64,000 nt of DNA. Origin: CBDDFQ01 sp965227035. GTDB taxonomy: Bacteria > Pseudomonadota > Gammaproteobacteria > Burkholderiales > Burkholderiaceae_C. The stretch is from the NCBI GenBank assembly GCA_965227035.1, contig OZ245724.1:1798001-1862000 (forward strand), written 5' to 3'. The notes under the pieces were generated by a model. It had not been told where the DNA came from. It saw nothing but the letters and a program-made list of their open reading frames with translations, and made no database searches. Below, piece by piece: positions 33,738 to 43,141 of the stretch. A program made the translations under genes and the position numbers. How positions within the stretch are numbered: the stretch's first letter is position 1; each line of letters begins with the position of its first letter.

Positions 33738-35330
33738 ATGAATCCGATTGATACATCAAATCCTGGGAATGCGACTGCAAGTGCGAGCGCGTCGCAAAGA
33801 TGCCGCCGTCTGGTCATCGTTCTAGGCGATCAACTCGACGAACAATCTTCGGCGCTCGACGACTTCGACGCAGCGCACGATATGGTCTGGATGGCCGAAG
33901 TGGCGGAGGAATCCACGCACGTCTGGTCGTCGAAGCAAAGGATCGCGATCTTCCTGAGTGCGATGCGGCACTTCGCGCGGTGGCTAGAGCGACGAGGGAT
34001 TTCTCATCGCTACGTAAAAATCGACGAGCCGCAAAACGTCGGCACCTTGGGAGGCGAACTCGCAAGAGCGATTGCCGAGTTGCGTCCGGAGAGTCTGGTG
34101 ATGGCTGCTCCGGGCGACTGGCGGATTCTGCAGGACATCAGGCGAGTCGCTACCCAACACAACCTGCGATTCGATCTTCGCGACGACACGCATTTCTTCA
34201 GCACGGTTCGCGAGTTCGCTGCGCATGCCGGCAAATACAAGACGCTTCGAATGGAATACTGGTATCGCGCACTCCGGTCCAAGCACGGCATATTGATGGA
34301 CGGCAACGAGCCGGTCGATGGCCGCTGGAACTTCGACGCAGATAACCGCAAGTCTTTCGGCAAATCAGGTCCGGGCGATGTTCCTGAGCCCTGTCGATTC
34401 GAGCCGGATACGATCACGCGGGAGGTCATCGAACTTGTCGACTCCCGCTTCGCCGGGCACCCCGGCAAGCTTGAGAGTTTCGCGTGGCCAGTGACGCGCG
34501 AGCAAGCATTGCAGGCGCTCGACGCGTTCATAAAACATCGGCTCCCGACGTTCGGCATTTACGAGGATGCAATGTGGTCGGGGCAAGCATGGCTGTATCA
34601 CTCGCATTTGAGCAGCGCGCTGAACTTGAAGTTGCTGAATCCTAGAGAGGTCGTTCAAGCTGCCGAGGAAGCTTATCGTCAAGGCAAAGCGCCAATCGCG
34701 GCGACAGAGGGATTCATCAGACAAATATTGGGGTGGCGCGAGTACGTGCGCGGTATCTACTGGACCCAGATGCCCGGCTATGTGGAACTCAATGCATTGA
34801 ACGCGACTGAAGAATTACCTGCCTGGTATTGGACCGGCGATGTAGAGATGGCGTGCTTGAAAGATGTCATCACGCAAACGCTCGATCTGGGATACGCGCA
34901 TCACATTCAACGCCTGATGGTGACAGGTCTATACGCCCTTCTGCTGGGCGTCTCACCGCGTGCAGTGCACGAATGGTATTTGAGCGTGTACGTCGATGCA
35001 GTCGAATGGGTCGAACTGCCGAACACCTTGGGAATGAGCCAGTACGGAGACGGTGGATTCCTCGGAAGCAAGCCCTATGTAGCAAGCGGCGCATACATCA
35101 ACAGGATGAGCAACTATTGCAAAGGCTGCAAGTTCGATCCCACCGTTTCCAGCGGCGATAACGCTTGTCCGTTCACGACTTTGTATTGGGACTTTTTGAT
35201 GCGTCATGAAAAGATGCTTTCGCGCAACCCGCGAATGACGATGCAATTGAAGAATCTGGATCGAATCGATGAAGACTCGCGGCGAGCTATTCGGGCGCAG
35301 GCGGCGGTGCTTCGGCAGAAGGCAAGCTAG
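33738..35330 (+). CDS. phrB: Photolyase-related protein with FeS cluster (PhrB type)
   Basis: 530 aa, starting ATG 33738. The N-terminal Rossmann-like domain (RLVIVLGDQLD) and C-terminal FAD-binding bundle match the FeS-BCP group. FAD-region motifs include RQILGWREYVRGIYW and MSQYGDGGFLGSKPYV. Four Cys expected to bind a [4Fe-4S] cluster are in MACLKDV, CKGCKFDP and ACPFT. Members repair (6-4) photoproducts using light and act as cryptochrome-like sensors. It is not near lexA. Confidence 0.9.
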   Translation: MNPIDTSNPGNATASASASQRCRRLVIVLGDQLDEQSSALDDFDAAHDMVWMAEVAEESTHVWSSKQRIAIFLSAMRHFARWLERRGISHRYVKIDEPQNVGTLGGELARAIAELRPESLVMAAPGDWRILQDIRRVATQHNLRFDLRDDTHFFSTVREFAAHAGKYKTLRMEYWYRALRSKHGILMDGNEPVDGRWNFDADNRKSFGKSGPGDVPEPCRFEPDTITREVIELVDSRFAGHPGKLESFAWPVTREQALQALDAFIKHRLPTFGIYEDAMWSGQAWLYHSHLSSALNLKLLNPREVVQAAEEAYRQGKAPIAATEGFIRQILGWREYVRGIYWTQMPGYVELNALNATEELPAWYWTGDVEMACLKDVITQTLDLGYAHHIQRLMVTGLYALLLGVSPRAVHEWYLSVYVDAVEWVELPNTLGMSQYGDGGFLGSKPYVASGAYINRMSNYCKGCKFDPTVSSGDNACPFTTLYWDFLMRHEKMLSRNPRMTMQLKNLDRIDEDSRRAIRAQAAVLRQKAS

Positions 35331-35399
35331 GGTTCATTCTTCTTCGTAAAAACGTGAGCGTTCCATCGAGGACGGCATTTACGAAGCGCTTGGCGCGAT

Positions 35400-35424
35400 T
35401 GCATCAATCTGGATCAATGATGCA
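35400..35424. promoter_or_regulatory. Candidate LysR-type operator (dyad with N11 spacing)
   Basis: TGCATCA (35400-35406), 11 bp, TGATGCA (35418-35424) form a perfect inverted repeat. An 11-bp direct repeat TGGATCAATGA (35410-35420 and 35430-35440), two helical turns apart, overlaps it and the start codon. The dyad resembles LysR-family sites and would permit autorepression of the following regulator. Confidence 0.55.
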
Positions 35425-35436
35425 GAATTTGGATCA

Positions 35437-36345
35437 ATGACCATTAACTTCAACCTGAACGATCTTCAGGCATTTCGCTCGGTGGCCGAACTAGGCAGCT
35501 TCCGCAAAGCGGCCGAGGCACAACGCCTTTCGCAACCTGCGTTTAGCAGGCGCATCGAAAAACTCGAAGAGGCATTGGGAGTCAAGCTTCTCGAGCGTAC
35601 GACGCGTCGAGTCAGCCTGACCGCAGTAGGACGCGATTTCGATCGCAAGGTGCAGTACCTGCTGGATGAACTTGACAGCACGTTGCTCGGTATTAAGGGC
35701 GTCGCAAGTTCCCGCATGGCGCAGATAACGATCGCGTGCGTGCCATCCACCGTCTACTACTTTGTCTCGCAGGTGATCGCGCGTTATCACGAGCAGTACC
35801 CGCAAATAAGGGTGAAGGTATTCGACGCAAGCGCAAACGATGTGCTGGCTGCCGTTTCGAATAGCGAGGCTGATTTCGGACTGAACTTCATCGGTAGCCA
35901 GGAACCTGACATCGAATTTCTGCCCCTGCTCGAAGAGCGATTCGTTGCCGCGTGCCGCAGAGATCATCCGATGGCGACGAAGCGCCGCGTGACCTGGAAA
36001 GATCTTGCCCAGTTCGACTACATCTCGGTCGGCAAATCGTCGGGCAATAGATTGCTGCTCGACCAGGCTTTGTCCGGTGTTGGTGGTCTGCCCCAACACA
36101 TATACGAAACACAGCACGTGACGACGATGCTCGGTCTGGTCGAAGCCGGCTTGGGCGTCGCAGCGGTTCCTTCAATGGCTATGCCGGCTTCCGATCACCC
36201 TCTTCTCGTCAGCGTACCGCTGGTCGATCCGGTTGTTACCCGAAAGGTGGGCCTCATCCGCCGCAAGGGCCGACCACTCGCTCCCGCAGCGCAGCATTTC
36301 TACGAATTTTTCCTGGATATGAAGGTCAAAAAAGCAAAGCGTTAG
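35437..36345 (+). CDS. LysR-family transcriptional regulator
   Basis: 302 aa. The N-terminal helix-turn-helix (LNDLQAFRSVAELGSFRKAA...SQPAFSRRIEKLEEALG) is followed by a LysR effector-binding domain ending with RRKGRPLAPAAQHFYEF. No strong ribosome site precedes ATG 35437. The dyad TGCATCA-N11-TGATGCA lies 12 bp upstream. It converges with the next LysR gene. Its targets may be the catabolic operon starting at 37444, but this is inferred from position only. Confidence 0.88.
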   Translation: MTINFNLNDLQAFRSVAELGSFRKAAEAQRLSQPAFSRRIEKLEEALGVKLLERTTRRVSLTAVGRDFDRKVQYLLDELDSTLLGIKGVASSRMAQITIACVPSTVYYFVSQVIARYHEQYPQIRVKVFDASANDVLAAVSNSEADFGLNFIGSQEPDIEFLPLLEERFVAACRRDHPMATKRRVTWKDLAQFDYISVGKSSGNRLLLDQALSGVGGLPQHIYETQHVTTMLGLVEAGLGVAAVPSMAMPASDHPLLVSVPLVDPVVTRKVGLIRRKGRPLAPAAQHFYEFFLDMKVKKAKR

Positions 36346-36368
36346 CGGACGCATTGAACCTGTCGACA

Positions 36369-37241
36369 TCAACGTGCGTTTTGGGCTTCCCTGCTTGCAA
36401 GGGAATCGAATAGATGACGTGCGCGTGAGTTCGGAGTCAGCGATAGATAAAGGTAATAGGTCACGTCGGGAAGACGAGGCAATCCGTCTGCTTCGCCAAG
36501 TACCCGAAAGTCCGCATTCATGATTTCGACCGATCGAGCGGTGACGCCGAGTCCGGCTCGCACCGCTGCGATGATTCCGGGAAGCGACGGCGACCCATAA
36601 CTGATGCGCCACGGAATCTCGGCGCGCTCCAGATGCTGGAGTGCAAGCCTCCGAAAAATACTGGGTTCGTCTGCCACGATCAATGGCAAAGGCTGGTGTC
36701 TGTCGTGTCGGTAGTGATTCGAGCAGAGCCATACGGTAGGCGAGGTCCGCAGGACTATGCTGCGATGCTCGAGATCCTGCCGTAGCGATACCGTCATATC
36801 GATCTCGCCACGCTTCATGGCCTGCATCAGCAACTGGCTTTGCCCGACGTTGATCGTCATGCGAACACTAGGGAACGCATTTGCAAAATGTTTGAGCAAG
36901 TTTGGAAGGATCGAATCGGCAACATCCAGTGGTGCGCCGATGCGGACTTCTCCGGTCACCGCCGTTCCCATCATGGCGAGACAAGCCTCGTCGTTCAGGG
37001 CCAGCAAACGTCGGGAATAGGTGAGCAGCTTCAGCCCGTCGTCGGTGAGCTGCTTGGTGCGTCCGGACTTGCGAAACAGCGTTTTCCCGAGCTGGGCCTC
37101 GAGCCTGTGCATCTGTTGGGTGATAGCCGGCTGGCTACGGTTGACTGACTCGGCCGCAGCGGCGAAGGATTCGCGCTCGACCACCGTGACGAAAGTGCGC
37201 AGCAGTTCGAGATCGAAATTGTTCAACATAGCGAAAGTCAT
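36369..37241 (-). CDS. LysR-family transcriptional regulator
   Basis: 290 aa from ATG 37241; ATG 37229 (MLNNFD) is an alternative. HTH segment FVTVVERESFAAAAESVNRSQ, then the LysR substrate domain. It is divergent from the flavin monooxygenase operon across about 200 bp, the usual layout for a LysR activator of that operon. A dyad AAGTCT-N8-AGACTT (37399-37418) lies just upstream of the operon. Confidence 0.87.
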   Translation of the reverse strand: MTFAMLNNFDLELLRTFVTVVERESFAAAAESVNRSQPAITQQMHRLEAQLGKTLFRKSGRTKQLTDDGLKLLTYSRRLLALNDEACLAMMGTAVTGEVRIGAPLDVADSILPNLLKHFANAFPSVRMTINVGQSQLLMQAMKRGEIDMTVSLRQDLEHRSIVLRTSPTVWLCSNHYRHDRHQPLPLIVADEPSIFRRLALQHLERAEIPWRISYGSPSLPGIIAAVRAGLGVTARSVEIMNADFRVLGEADGLPRLPDVTYYLYLSLTPNSRARHLFDSLASREAQNAR

Positions 37242-37398
37242 GTTACGCGCAGCGCCACTCCATCGCATTGGTAGAAATCGCTATTTAGCTGCACGTAAAG
37301 CCGGCCATCCGCTCTCGAAAAAAGCAGATCCTCGAAACATAAGAAAAGCTAATGGAATTCGATGAAAGTCTGAGTGGTTTTAGAGCCGCAGGCACCTA

Positions 37399-37418
37399 AA
37401 GTCTTGCCGGAGAGACTT
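37399..37418. promoter_or_regulatory. Inverted repeat upstream of the catabolic operon
   Basis: AAGTCT-TGCCGGAG-AGACTT, 6-bp perfect arms, 26 bp before the flavin monooxygenase start. It is a possible regulator or operator element. Confidence 0.4.
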
Positions 37419-37443
37419 GTATAGACCGTTCGGAGACAAACAA

Positions 37444-38685
37444 ATGACAATGAAATGCAGAGTGGCCATCGTGGGTGGCGGACTGGCAGGTGCCGCGACA
37501 GCGAACGCGTTCAAGACGTTCGGCATAGAAGCCGAGGTGTTCGAGGCGGCAGCCGCCCTCGGCGAAATCGGTGCCGCAGTGAGCTCCAGCCCTCAAGCGG
37601 TCAAGGCATTGCGTGGCTTGGGCGTTCGCGACCAGATCGATGCGATCGGCTACCAATCGCCAGGTGAGCGCACCCTCAACATGCAAACCGGCGAATTTCT
37701 GGAGTTTCGCGACCGCTTGAAGGCTGCAGAAAAATGGGGCGCGCCTTTCTATACATTCCACCGAGCCGATCTGCTGAACGCATTGGCTTCGGATCTGGAC
37801 AAATCCCATATTCATTTGGGCCATCGACTGACTTCGGCGGTTGAACATGACGACCACGTCGAGTTGGTATTCGAGAACGGCAACCGGGTCGAGGCCGAAT
37901 ACGTCATCGCCGCCGACGGCGTGAAGTCGGTTTTGCGTCGCACTCTTTACGGCGACGACAGCCCCACCTATACCGGCCAGATGGTTTGGCGCTCGTTGTT
38001 GGATGCGAACGCAATTCCTCCCGACCTTCTGGGACCTACCGGGCACCTGGAGTGGGTGGGCCCGGGTGCTCACGTCCGCGCTTATTACATCCGACAAAAG
38101 ACGATGGTGAATATCGTCACCCAGCAGGAAACACCGGAATGGGTGGAAGAGAGTTGGTCGACCTGGGGTAAACCAGAGGACATGCAAACCAGCTTCGCGA
38201 ATCCCGAGCCGCGTCTGAAGGAGCTTCTTGCCGCAGTAACGCAATGCATGAAGTGGGGACTGTTCACCCGCCCCATTACCGATAACTGGGGGCACGGACG
38301 TATCCAGTTGATCGGCGACGCCGCTCACGCGATGGTGCCGAACGCAGGTCAGGGAGCCTGCCAGGCGTTCGAAGACGCCTACATCCTCGGCCGCTGGATG
38401 GCGGAGTGCGCCGATCCTGTCGAGGCATTCGAGAACTTTCGTCGTGTTCGTATTCCACGGGTGCATGGCGTGCAACGACTCGCCATGGCCAACCTTCAGA
38501 TGAAGCATATGAAGGATAGCGAAAAGCAGAAAGAGCTGATTGCTTCGGGCAAGGGCAGCGTGCACGGACAGAACGACTGGTTGCTGGGATACGACCCGAC
38601 GACCGAATGGAAGGACACGCCCTTCGTTCCCGAACCATATGCAGATGCGCCCAAAGACGCTCCGATTTCGCACGTGACGGCATGA
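37444..38685 (+). CDS. FAD-dependent aromatic monooxygenase (salicylate hydroxylase type)
   Basis: 413 aa from ATG 37444, with CGGAG upstream. FAD-binding GxGxxG is in VAIVGGGLAGAATANAF, the DG motif is YVIAADGVKS and the second FAD-binding GD motif is IGDAAHAMVPNAGQGACQAFED. This is the class A flavoprotein group of salicylate 1-hydroxylase, 3-hydroxybenzoate 6-hydroxylase and 6-hydroxynicotinate 3-monooxygenase. It uses NAD(P)H and O2 to hydroxylate a phenolic or carboxylated ring. It is the first gene of the plus-strand catabolic operon. The exact substrate is not resolvable. Confidence 0.85.
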   Translation: MTMKCRVAIVGGGLAGAATANAFKTFGIEAEVFEAAAALGEIGAAVSSSPQAVKALRGLGVRDQIDAIGYQSPGERTLNMQTGEFLEFRDRLKAAEKWGAPFYTFHRADLLNALASDLDKSHIHLGHRLTSAVEHDDHVELVFENGNRVEAEYVIAADGVKSVLRRTLYGDDSPTYTGQMVWRSLLDANAIPPDLLGPTGHLEWVGPGAHVRAYYIRQKTMVNIVTQQETPEWVEESWSTWGKPEDMQTSFANPEPRLKELLAAVTQCMKWGLFTRPITDNWGHGRIQLIGDAAHAMVPNAGQGACQAFEDAYILGRWMAECADPVEAFENFRRVRIPRVHGVQRLAMANLQMKHMKDSEKQKELIASGKGSVHGQNDWLLGYDPTTEWKDTPFVPEPYADAPKDAPISHVTA

Positions 38686-38714
38686 GCCGTAATTAAAAAC
38701 AGCAGGAGACAAAG

Positions 38715-39686
38715 ATGAAATTATTCAAGGCATTGATTGCCGGCTTCGCTACGACCATATTTGTGTTCAATGCGGCGGCCCAAGCGCAACCCTATCCGTC
38801 GCAACCCATCAAATTCATCGTTCCCGTGCCGCCAGGCGCAACTGTCGATCAGTTCGTACGACTCTCATCGCCACGCCTTACCGCCGCGCTTGGGCAACCC
38901 ATCGTCGTGGACAACCGCACTGGCGCAGGCCAGACCTTGGGCGTCGAAATTGCAGCGCGCGCCAAGCCGGATGGATACACCCTGCTGATCGCAACCAACG
39001 CGCCGTTCACGATCAATCCCGTGATCAGCAAGGTGCGCTACGACCCGATGAACGACTTCGAGCCGATCATTTCGCTCGGTGGCAATTCGCTGGTGTTGCT
39101 GGTGAACCCGCAACTGCCGGTCAAATCCGTAGCGGAGCTGATTGCATTGGCGAAGAGCAAACCTGGCGGACTCAAGGGAGGCACATCGGGCAACGGCTCC
39201 ACCGCACACCTGTCGCTGATTCTGCTGAACAAGCTGGCCGGAACCGAAATTCTGAACGTTCCGTACAAGGGTGGTCCGCCGAGCGTCACCGCAGCCATAG
39301 GCGGCGAAATCGATTTCGTATTCGCCGATCCGACCGTCGCCCTGCCACTCGCCAAAAGCGGCCGCCTGCGAATGCTCGCAACCACGGGCGCGAAGCGATC
39401 CACTTTCCTGCCCGATCTGCCCACGATGGCCGAAGAGGGGCTACCGGGCTTCGCTGTAAACGTGTGGTTCGGCGTGTTCGCCCCCAAAGGCACTCCTCAG
39501 GAAGTCATTCAAAAAATTAGTGCCGAACTCAAGCGCGAGTTGAGCGAACCAGAAGTGGTCAAGGAAATGTTGAACATTGGCCTTGAAGCGGCTCCGAGCA
39601 CACCGGAGGAGTTAAGCGCGACTCTGAAGCGCGACATTCCTAGATGGCGAGACATCGTTACCGAAGCCGGTGTGAAAGCCGAGTGA
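38715..39686 (+). CDS. Bug-family (TctC) periplasmic solute-binding protein
   Basis: 323 aa with AGGAG 5 nt upstream of ATG 38715. A signal peptide (ATTIFVFNAAAQAQ) precedes YPSQPIKFIVPVPPGATVDQF, then the Bug fold with VDNRTGAGQTLG, VPYKGGPPSVTA and DLPTMAEEGLPG. Such proteins bind carboxylates in the periplasm. No TctA/TctB membrane genes are present, as is common for orphan Bug proteins, which may sense or deliver ligands. The ligand is probably the substrate of this operon. Confidence 0.9.
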   Translation: MKLFKALIAGFATTIFVFNAAAQAQPYPSQPIKFIVPVPPGATVDQFVRLSSPRLTAALGQPIVVDNRTGAGQTLGVEIAARAKPDGYTLLIATNAPFTINPVISKVRYDPMNDFEPIISLGGNSLVLLVNPQLPVKSVAELIALAKSKPGGLKGGTSGNGSTAHLSLILLNKLAGTEILNVPYKGGPPSVTAAIGGEIDFVFADPTVALPLAKSGRLRMLATTGAKRSTFLPDLPTMAEEGLPGFAVNVWFGVFAPKGTPQEVIQKISAELKRELSEPEVVKEMLNIGLEAAPSTPEELSATLKRDIPRWRDIVTEAGVKAE

Positions 39687-39762
39687 TTCGAGGCGAATCG
39701 TCACCTCGAACATCGATGTCCAGCAAATCGATCTCCCTCATAACCAACCAGATAAAAACAAC

Positions 39763-40644
39763 ATGAAGATCTGTCGCTACAACGAGGGCTTGCCCGGCTT
39801 GATCGAGGGCGACCTCATCTATCCGCTCGCTGGCGCCGCTTCCGGTCATACCGGCGCGCCTCCGAATGGATCGATGTCGGAGCTAGTGGGTGCGCTCGCC
39901 AACGATCAGTTCGCTCAAGCGGCGATTGCCGCCGCGCGATCGGGCAAAGGCATTCCGCTCGCTTCTGCAAAGCTGCTTGCGCCAATCGATTCTCCGCCCG
40001 CCATATGGGCAGCTGCCGCAAACTACCGTGCGCATCAGGCTGAAATGACCGATCGGGTCGGTGCCTACGACCGCTCGAAAATGACCCCGGACGAATTGAT
40101 GGCCGAGGTATTTCTCAAGCCATCGTCTTCGATCATCGGCCCGGGTGGAACCATCATCCTGCCCAGCATGGCGACCCACGTCGATTTCGAATGCGAACTT
40201 TGCGCAGTCATCGGTCGCACCGCGAAGAACGTGTCGCGAGAAGATGCCCTCGACTATGTCTTCGGCTACACCATGTGTTGGGACATCAGCGTTAGAGCGC
40301 CCTGGGGCCGTAGTCCCAACACGCGAAACATTCGCAAAGGCTTCGACACTTTTTGCGGCGTTGGGCCGTGGTTCGTATCGAGCGACGAAATTTCCGACCC
40401 TCACGCCCTTCACATCAAGGTCGATCAGAACGGCCGAACCGCCATGCAGGCGTATACCGGCGACATGATCAACGGACTGCGCGACCTGATTCGTTTTCTT
40501 TCGAGCGTATCGACCCTCAAACCAGGCACCTTGATTACGACCGGCACACCCCATGGGGTCTCGAAGCTAGCTGCCGGCGATCACCTCAAGGGCAGCATCG
40601 ACTCGATTGGCGTGATGGAACTCGACGTCGTCGCGCAAGAGTGA
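39763..40644 (+). CDS. Fumarylacetoacetate hydrolase (FAH) family enzyme
   Basis: 293 aa; no clear ribosome site. The FAH core contains IWAAAANYRAH, the metal-binding FLKPSSSIIGPGG, HVDFECELCAVIG (Glu and Asp ligands) and DISVRAPWGRSP. The C-terminus ends LITTGTPHGVS. FAH-family members hydrate or hydrolyse acylpyruvates, such as fumarylpyruvate in the gentisate route or 2-oxopent-4-enoate in meta-cleavage routes. The neighbouring dioxygenase, aldolase-type protein and hydrolase fit such a ring-cleavage pathway. Confidence 0.85.
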   Translation: MKICRYNEGLPGLIEGDLIYPLAGAASGHTGAPPNGSMSELVGALANDQFAQAAIAAARSGKGIPLASAKLLAPIDSPPAIWAAAANYRAHQAEMTDRVGAYDRSKMTPDELMAEVFLKPSSSIIGPGGTIILPSMATHVDFECELCAVIGRTAKNVSREDALDYVFGYTMCWDISVRAPWGRSPNTRNIRKGFDTFCGVGPWFVSSDEISDPHALHIKVDQNGRTAMQAYTGDMINGLRDLIRFLSSVSTLKPGTLITTGTPHGVSKLAAGDHLKGSIDSIGVMELDVVAQE

Positions 40645-40695
40645 CCACGGCGGTTTACCACCAACGACCACGGATAAAAAACAAGGACTAACGAC

Positions 40696-41511
40696 ATGCT
40701 GCTTCCTCATGGCGGACGAAACGTCTCCTACGACCTCCTGGGTTCCGAAACAGCACAGACCGTCGTCTTCTCGCACTCGCTCGCGGCCGATCTTGGCTTG
40801 TGGGCCGAGCAGGTACCGCCGCTTCTCGCTTCTGGTTACCGCGTTCTGCGCGTAGATTTGCGCGGGCACGGCGGAAGCACCATCGACTCGAAGTCGTGCA
40901 CCATCGACGACCTTGCCGACGACATAGTGGGGGTGATGGATGCACTGGGAATCGACAAGGCCCACTTCGTAGGCTTGTCTATCGGAGGAATGATCGGTCA
41001 GTCTCTGGCTTTGCGGTTCGGATCCCGCATCCGTTCCCTGTTGCTGTCGGACACCCAGTCGGAATCTCCGGCGGATGCGGCCACCTTCTGGGCTCCGATG
41101 ATCCAGGCCATCGAGCAGGCCGATTCGCTCGAGCCGATTGCGGATCGCACCATGCAGCGCTGGCTGACGCCAGAATTCAAAACATCGAATCGTTTGCGAT
41201 GGGACCAGATCAGGCAAACAGTGGCCGGATGCTCACCGAACGGATACATCGCGTGCGCGCGCGCCATCGGCAATTTCCATTTCACCGACCGGTTGCATAC
41301 CGTCGCGATTCCAGCTCTTGTCACCTGCGGCACAGACGATCCACGTGCGACTCCGGAAGAGAGCCGTCACATCGCGAGTCTTTTCCAGAACGGACGCTAC
41401 GAACAATTCGAGGGAGCGAAGCATGTTCCCAATGTGGAGCAACCTGCGGAATTCAATCGGATCATGCTCGGTTGGATAACCGAACACGGAGACGGGCAAC
41501 GCCATGGATGA
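40696..41511 (+). CDS. Alpha/beta hydrolase, 3-oxoadipate enol-lactonase-like
   Basis: 271 aa, AAGGA 9 nt upstream of ATG 40696. Nucleophile Ser95 in VGLSIGGM, the RVDLRGHGGS segment and catalytic His in GAKHVPNVEQP follow the PcaD pattern. It may open a lactone or cleave a meta-ring-fission product. Its stop overlaps the next gene by 8 bp, indicating co-translation. Confidence 0.85.
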   Translation: MLLPHGGRNVSYDLLGSETAQTVVFSHSLAADLGLWAEQVPPLLASGYRVLRVDLRGHGGSTIDSKSCTIDDLADDIVGVMDALGIDKAHFVGLSIGGMIGQSLALRFGSRIRSLLLSDTQSESPADAATFWAPMIQAIEQADSLEPIADRTMQRWLTPEFKTSNRLRWDQIRQTVAGCSPNGYIACARAIGNFHFTDRLHTVAIPALVTCGTDDPRATPEESRHIASLFQNGRYEQFEGAKHVPNVEQPAEFNRIMLGWITEHGDGQRHG

Positions 41512-42181
41512 CTCGCTTGGCAAGGCCATCAAGGCGTGGAGATTCCTCTACCGTCGCGGATTCATCGAGGGATTCGGGCATCTTAGTTTTCGCTCGGACG
41601 AAAACGGATTCATGGTGACTCGTCATTCGCTGGGTCAGGACGCGACGGCTGCAGATTTCGTGGGTCTCGACTACCAGGGGCGCAAGATTTCCGGAGCGGG
41701 AGATGCACCTGGCGAATTCCCAATTCATCTTGAAGTGCTTGCGGCCCGGCCCGACGTGAATTGCGTCATCCACTATCACGGGATGTACTCGACCGCGTTC
41801 ACGACAAGCAATCGATCTCTGCGCCCGATACACCTGATGGGCACGCTTTTTCACGACGGCATTCCGGTACACCCCGATCCACGTCTGATCAGCGATCGCC
41901 AGCGCGGCGCAGCACTTGCGAAGTCATTGGGCACCCACCGCGCAGTTTTGATGTGCGCGCATGGAGCAACCATCACCGGAGCGACCATCGAAGAGGCTGT
42001 CGCTAGTGCGTTTCTGTTCGAGGAAAACGCACATAGAGCCTGCATCAGCGCGACGCTAGGCGAGCCTGTCTGGCTGGACGAGGAGCTGGCGGCATCTGCC
42101 GGCAAGGAGTTGATTTCTTCTCGTGGGCCGTTTCGACGTGTGTGGGCCATGGTGGAGGCGGAAGACCAAATTAACGACTGA
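41504..42181 (+). CDS. Class II aldolase/adducin family protein
   Basis: 225 aa from ATG 41504, inside the hydrolase end. Zinc ligands are expected in GHLSFRSD, in CVIHYHGM and in CAHGATITG. Aldolases and decarboxylases of this fold include the HCOMODA-type and 3,4-dihydroxyphthalate decarboxylases of aromatic catabolism. Together with the FAH enzyme and VOC dioxygenase, a decarboxylase or aldolase step is the best guess; the substrate is unknown. Confidence 0.85.
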   Translation: MDDSLGKAIKAWRFLYRRGFIEGFGHLSFRSDENGFMVTRHSLGQDATAADFVGLDYQGRKISGAGDAPGEFPIHLEVLAARPDVNCVIHYHGMYSTAFTTSNRSLRPIHLMGTLFHDGIPVHPDPRLISDRQRGAALAKSLGTHRAVLMCAHGATITGATIEEAVASAFLFEENAHRACISATLGEPVWLDEELAASAGKELISSRGPFRRVWAMVEAEDQIND

Positions 42182-42231
42182 CTAGGTCCAAGACCGAACA
42201 GATTCACTATAAGAAAACGGAGTTCATCAAA

Positions 42232-43116
42232 ATGCATTTAAGAAGCATCGAGCTGGAAATGCCGAACCGTCTAGAAGCGGTTTCATTCCTTCAAGAACCG
42301 TGGGGACTGATGGAAGTCGACACACGGGGCGACACCACTTTTCTTAGGGGTACCGCAGCGCAGCATTACTCCGTCGCCATAACCGAGGGACCGAGCCGCG
42401 CGATGAAGTCGGTCACGATTACCGGGTCGAAGGAAGAAATCGACGCGGTTCTGTCGCGTGTAAAAAATTCAAAACTTGAACATGGACCGTGGATAGAGTC
42501 ATTCGATGAACCTGGGCGCGGATCCGGCTTCTACGTGGCGGGTCCGAACGGCGAACCTTATCGCTTCGTTGTCGAGTCGGATGCGCCGCCCGCTGCACTT
42601 CCTTCCGACCGAGTCCATCCCATCCGTATTGCACACGTCGTGTTCAACACCGTCGATCGCGAAGTACCCACCGCCGTGTTGACAGATGTATTCGGATTCA
42701 CCTTGAGCGACCGAACGGCGCACATGAACTTTCTGCGCTGCGACGACTTGCACCACGTCATCGCCTACGCCGGCGGCAAACAGTCCACGCTCAATCACAT
42801 CGCGTTCGAAATGAAAGACACCGACGCCGTGCTGCGTGGCATGGGCAGGCTCAAGGAGTCGGGATTCGAAACGGTCTGGGGCGCCGGGCGCCATGGTCCG
42901 GGAGACAACGTATTCGCGTACTTCGTCGGCCCCTTCGGTGCCTGCATCGAGTACACCGCAGAGATACAACGGGTCGACCACACGTATGTCACCGGCACGC
43001 CCGACTCGTGGAAATTCCCGAACGGGCGAAACGATCAATGGGGTATCTCGACCCGGAATAACGACAAGCTCGCAGCTTCAGGCGACACCTTTCCTTTTAA
43101 GCCAATCGCAGTTTGA
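42232..43116 (+). CDS. Extradiol dioxygenase-like VOC protein
   Basis: 294 aa, two glyoxalase/VOC domains. Candidate Fe(II) ligands are His135 in RIAHVVF, His189 in LNHIAFEM and Glu240 in CIEYTAEI, with an LHHVIAYAGG segment holding catalytic His residues. This is the type I extradiol pattern of catechol 2,3-dioxygenase and 2,3-dihydroxybiphenyl dioxygenase. It would cut a catechol ring next to a hydroxyl. The N-terminal domain, residues 1-120, appears degenerate, as usual. It lies in the middle of the operon. Confidence 0.8.
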   Translation: MHLRSIELEMPNRLEAVSFLQEPWGLMEVDTRGDTTFLRGTAAQHYSVAITEGPSRAMKSVTITGSKEEIDAVLSRVKNSKLEHGPWIESFDEPGRGSGFYVAGPNGEPYRFVVESDAPPAALPSDRVHPIRIAHVVFNTVDREVPTAVLTDVFGFTLSDRTAHMNFLRCDDLHHVIAYAGGKQSTLNHIAFEMKDTDAVLRGMGRLKESGFETVWGAGRHGPGDNVFAYFVGPFGACIEYTAEIQRVDHTYVTGTPDSWKFPNGRNDQWGISTRNNDKLAASGDTFPFKPIAV

Positions 43117-43141
43117 AAAACATACCAAGAAGGAGACAAAA

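Noticed and set aside
37396..38712. 438-codon minus-strand frame opposite the flavin monooxygenase
   Set aside because: The plus-strand gene has all FAD motifs and a ribosome site; the other frame has neither.
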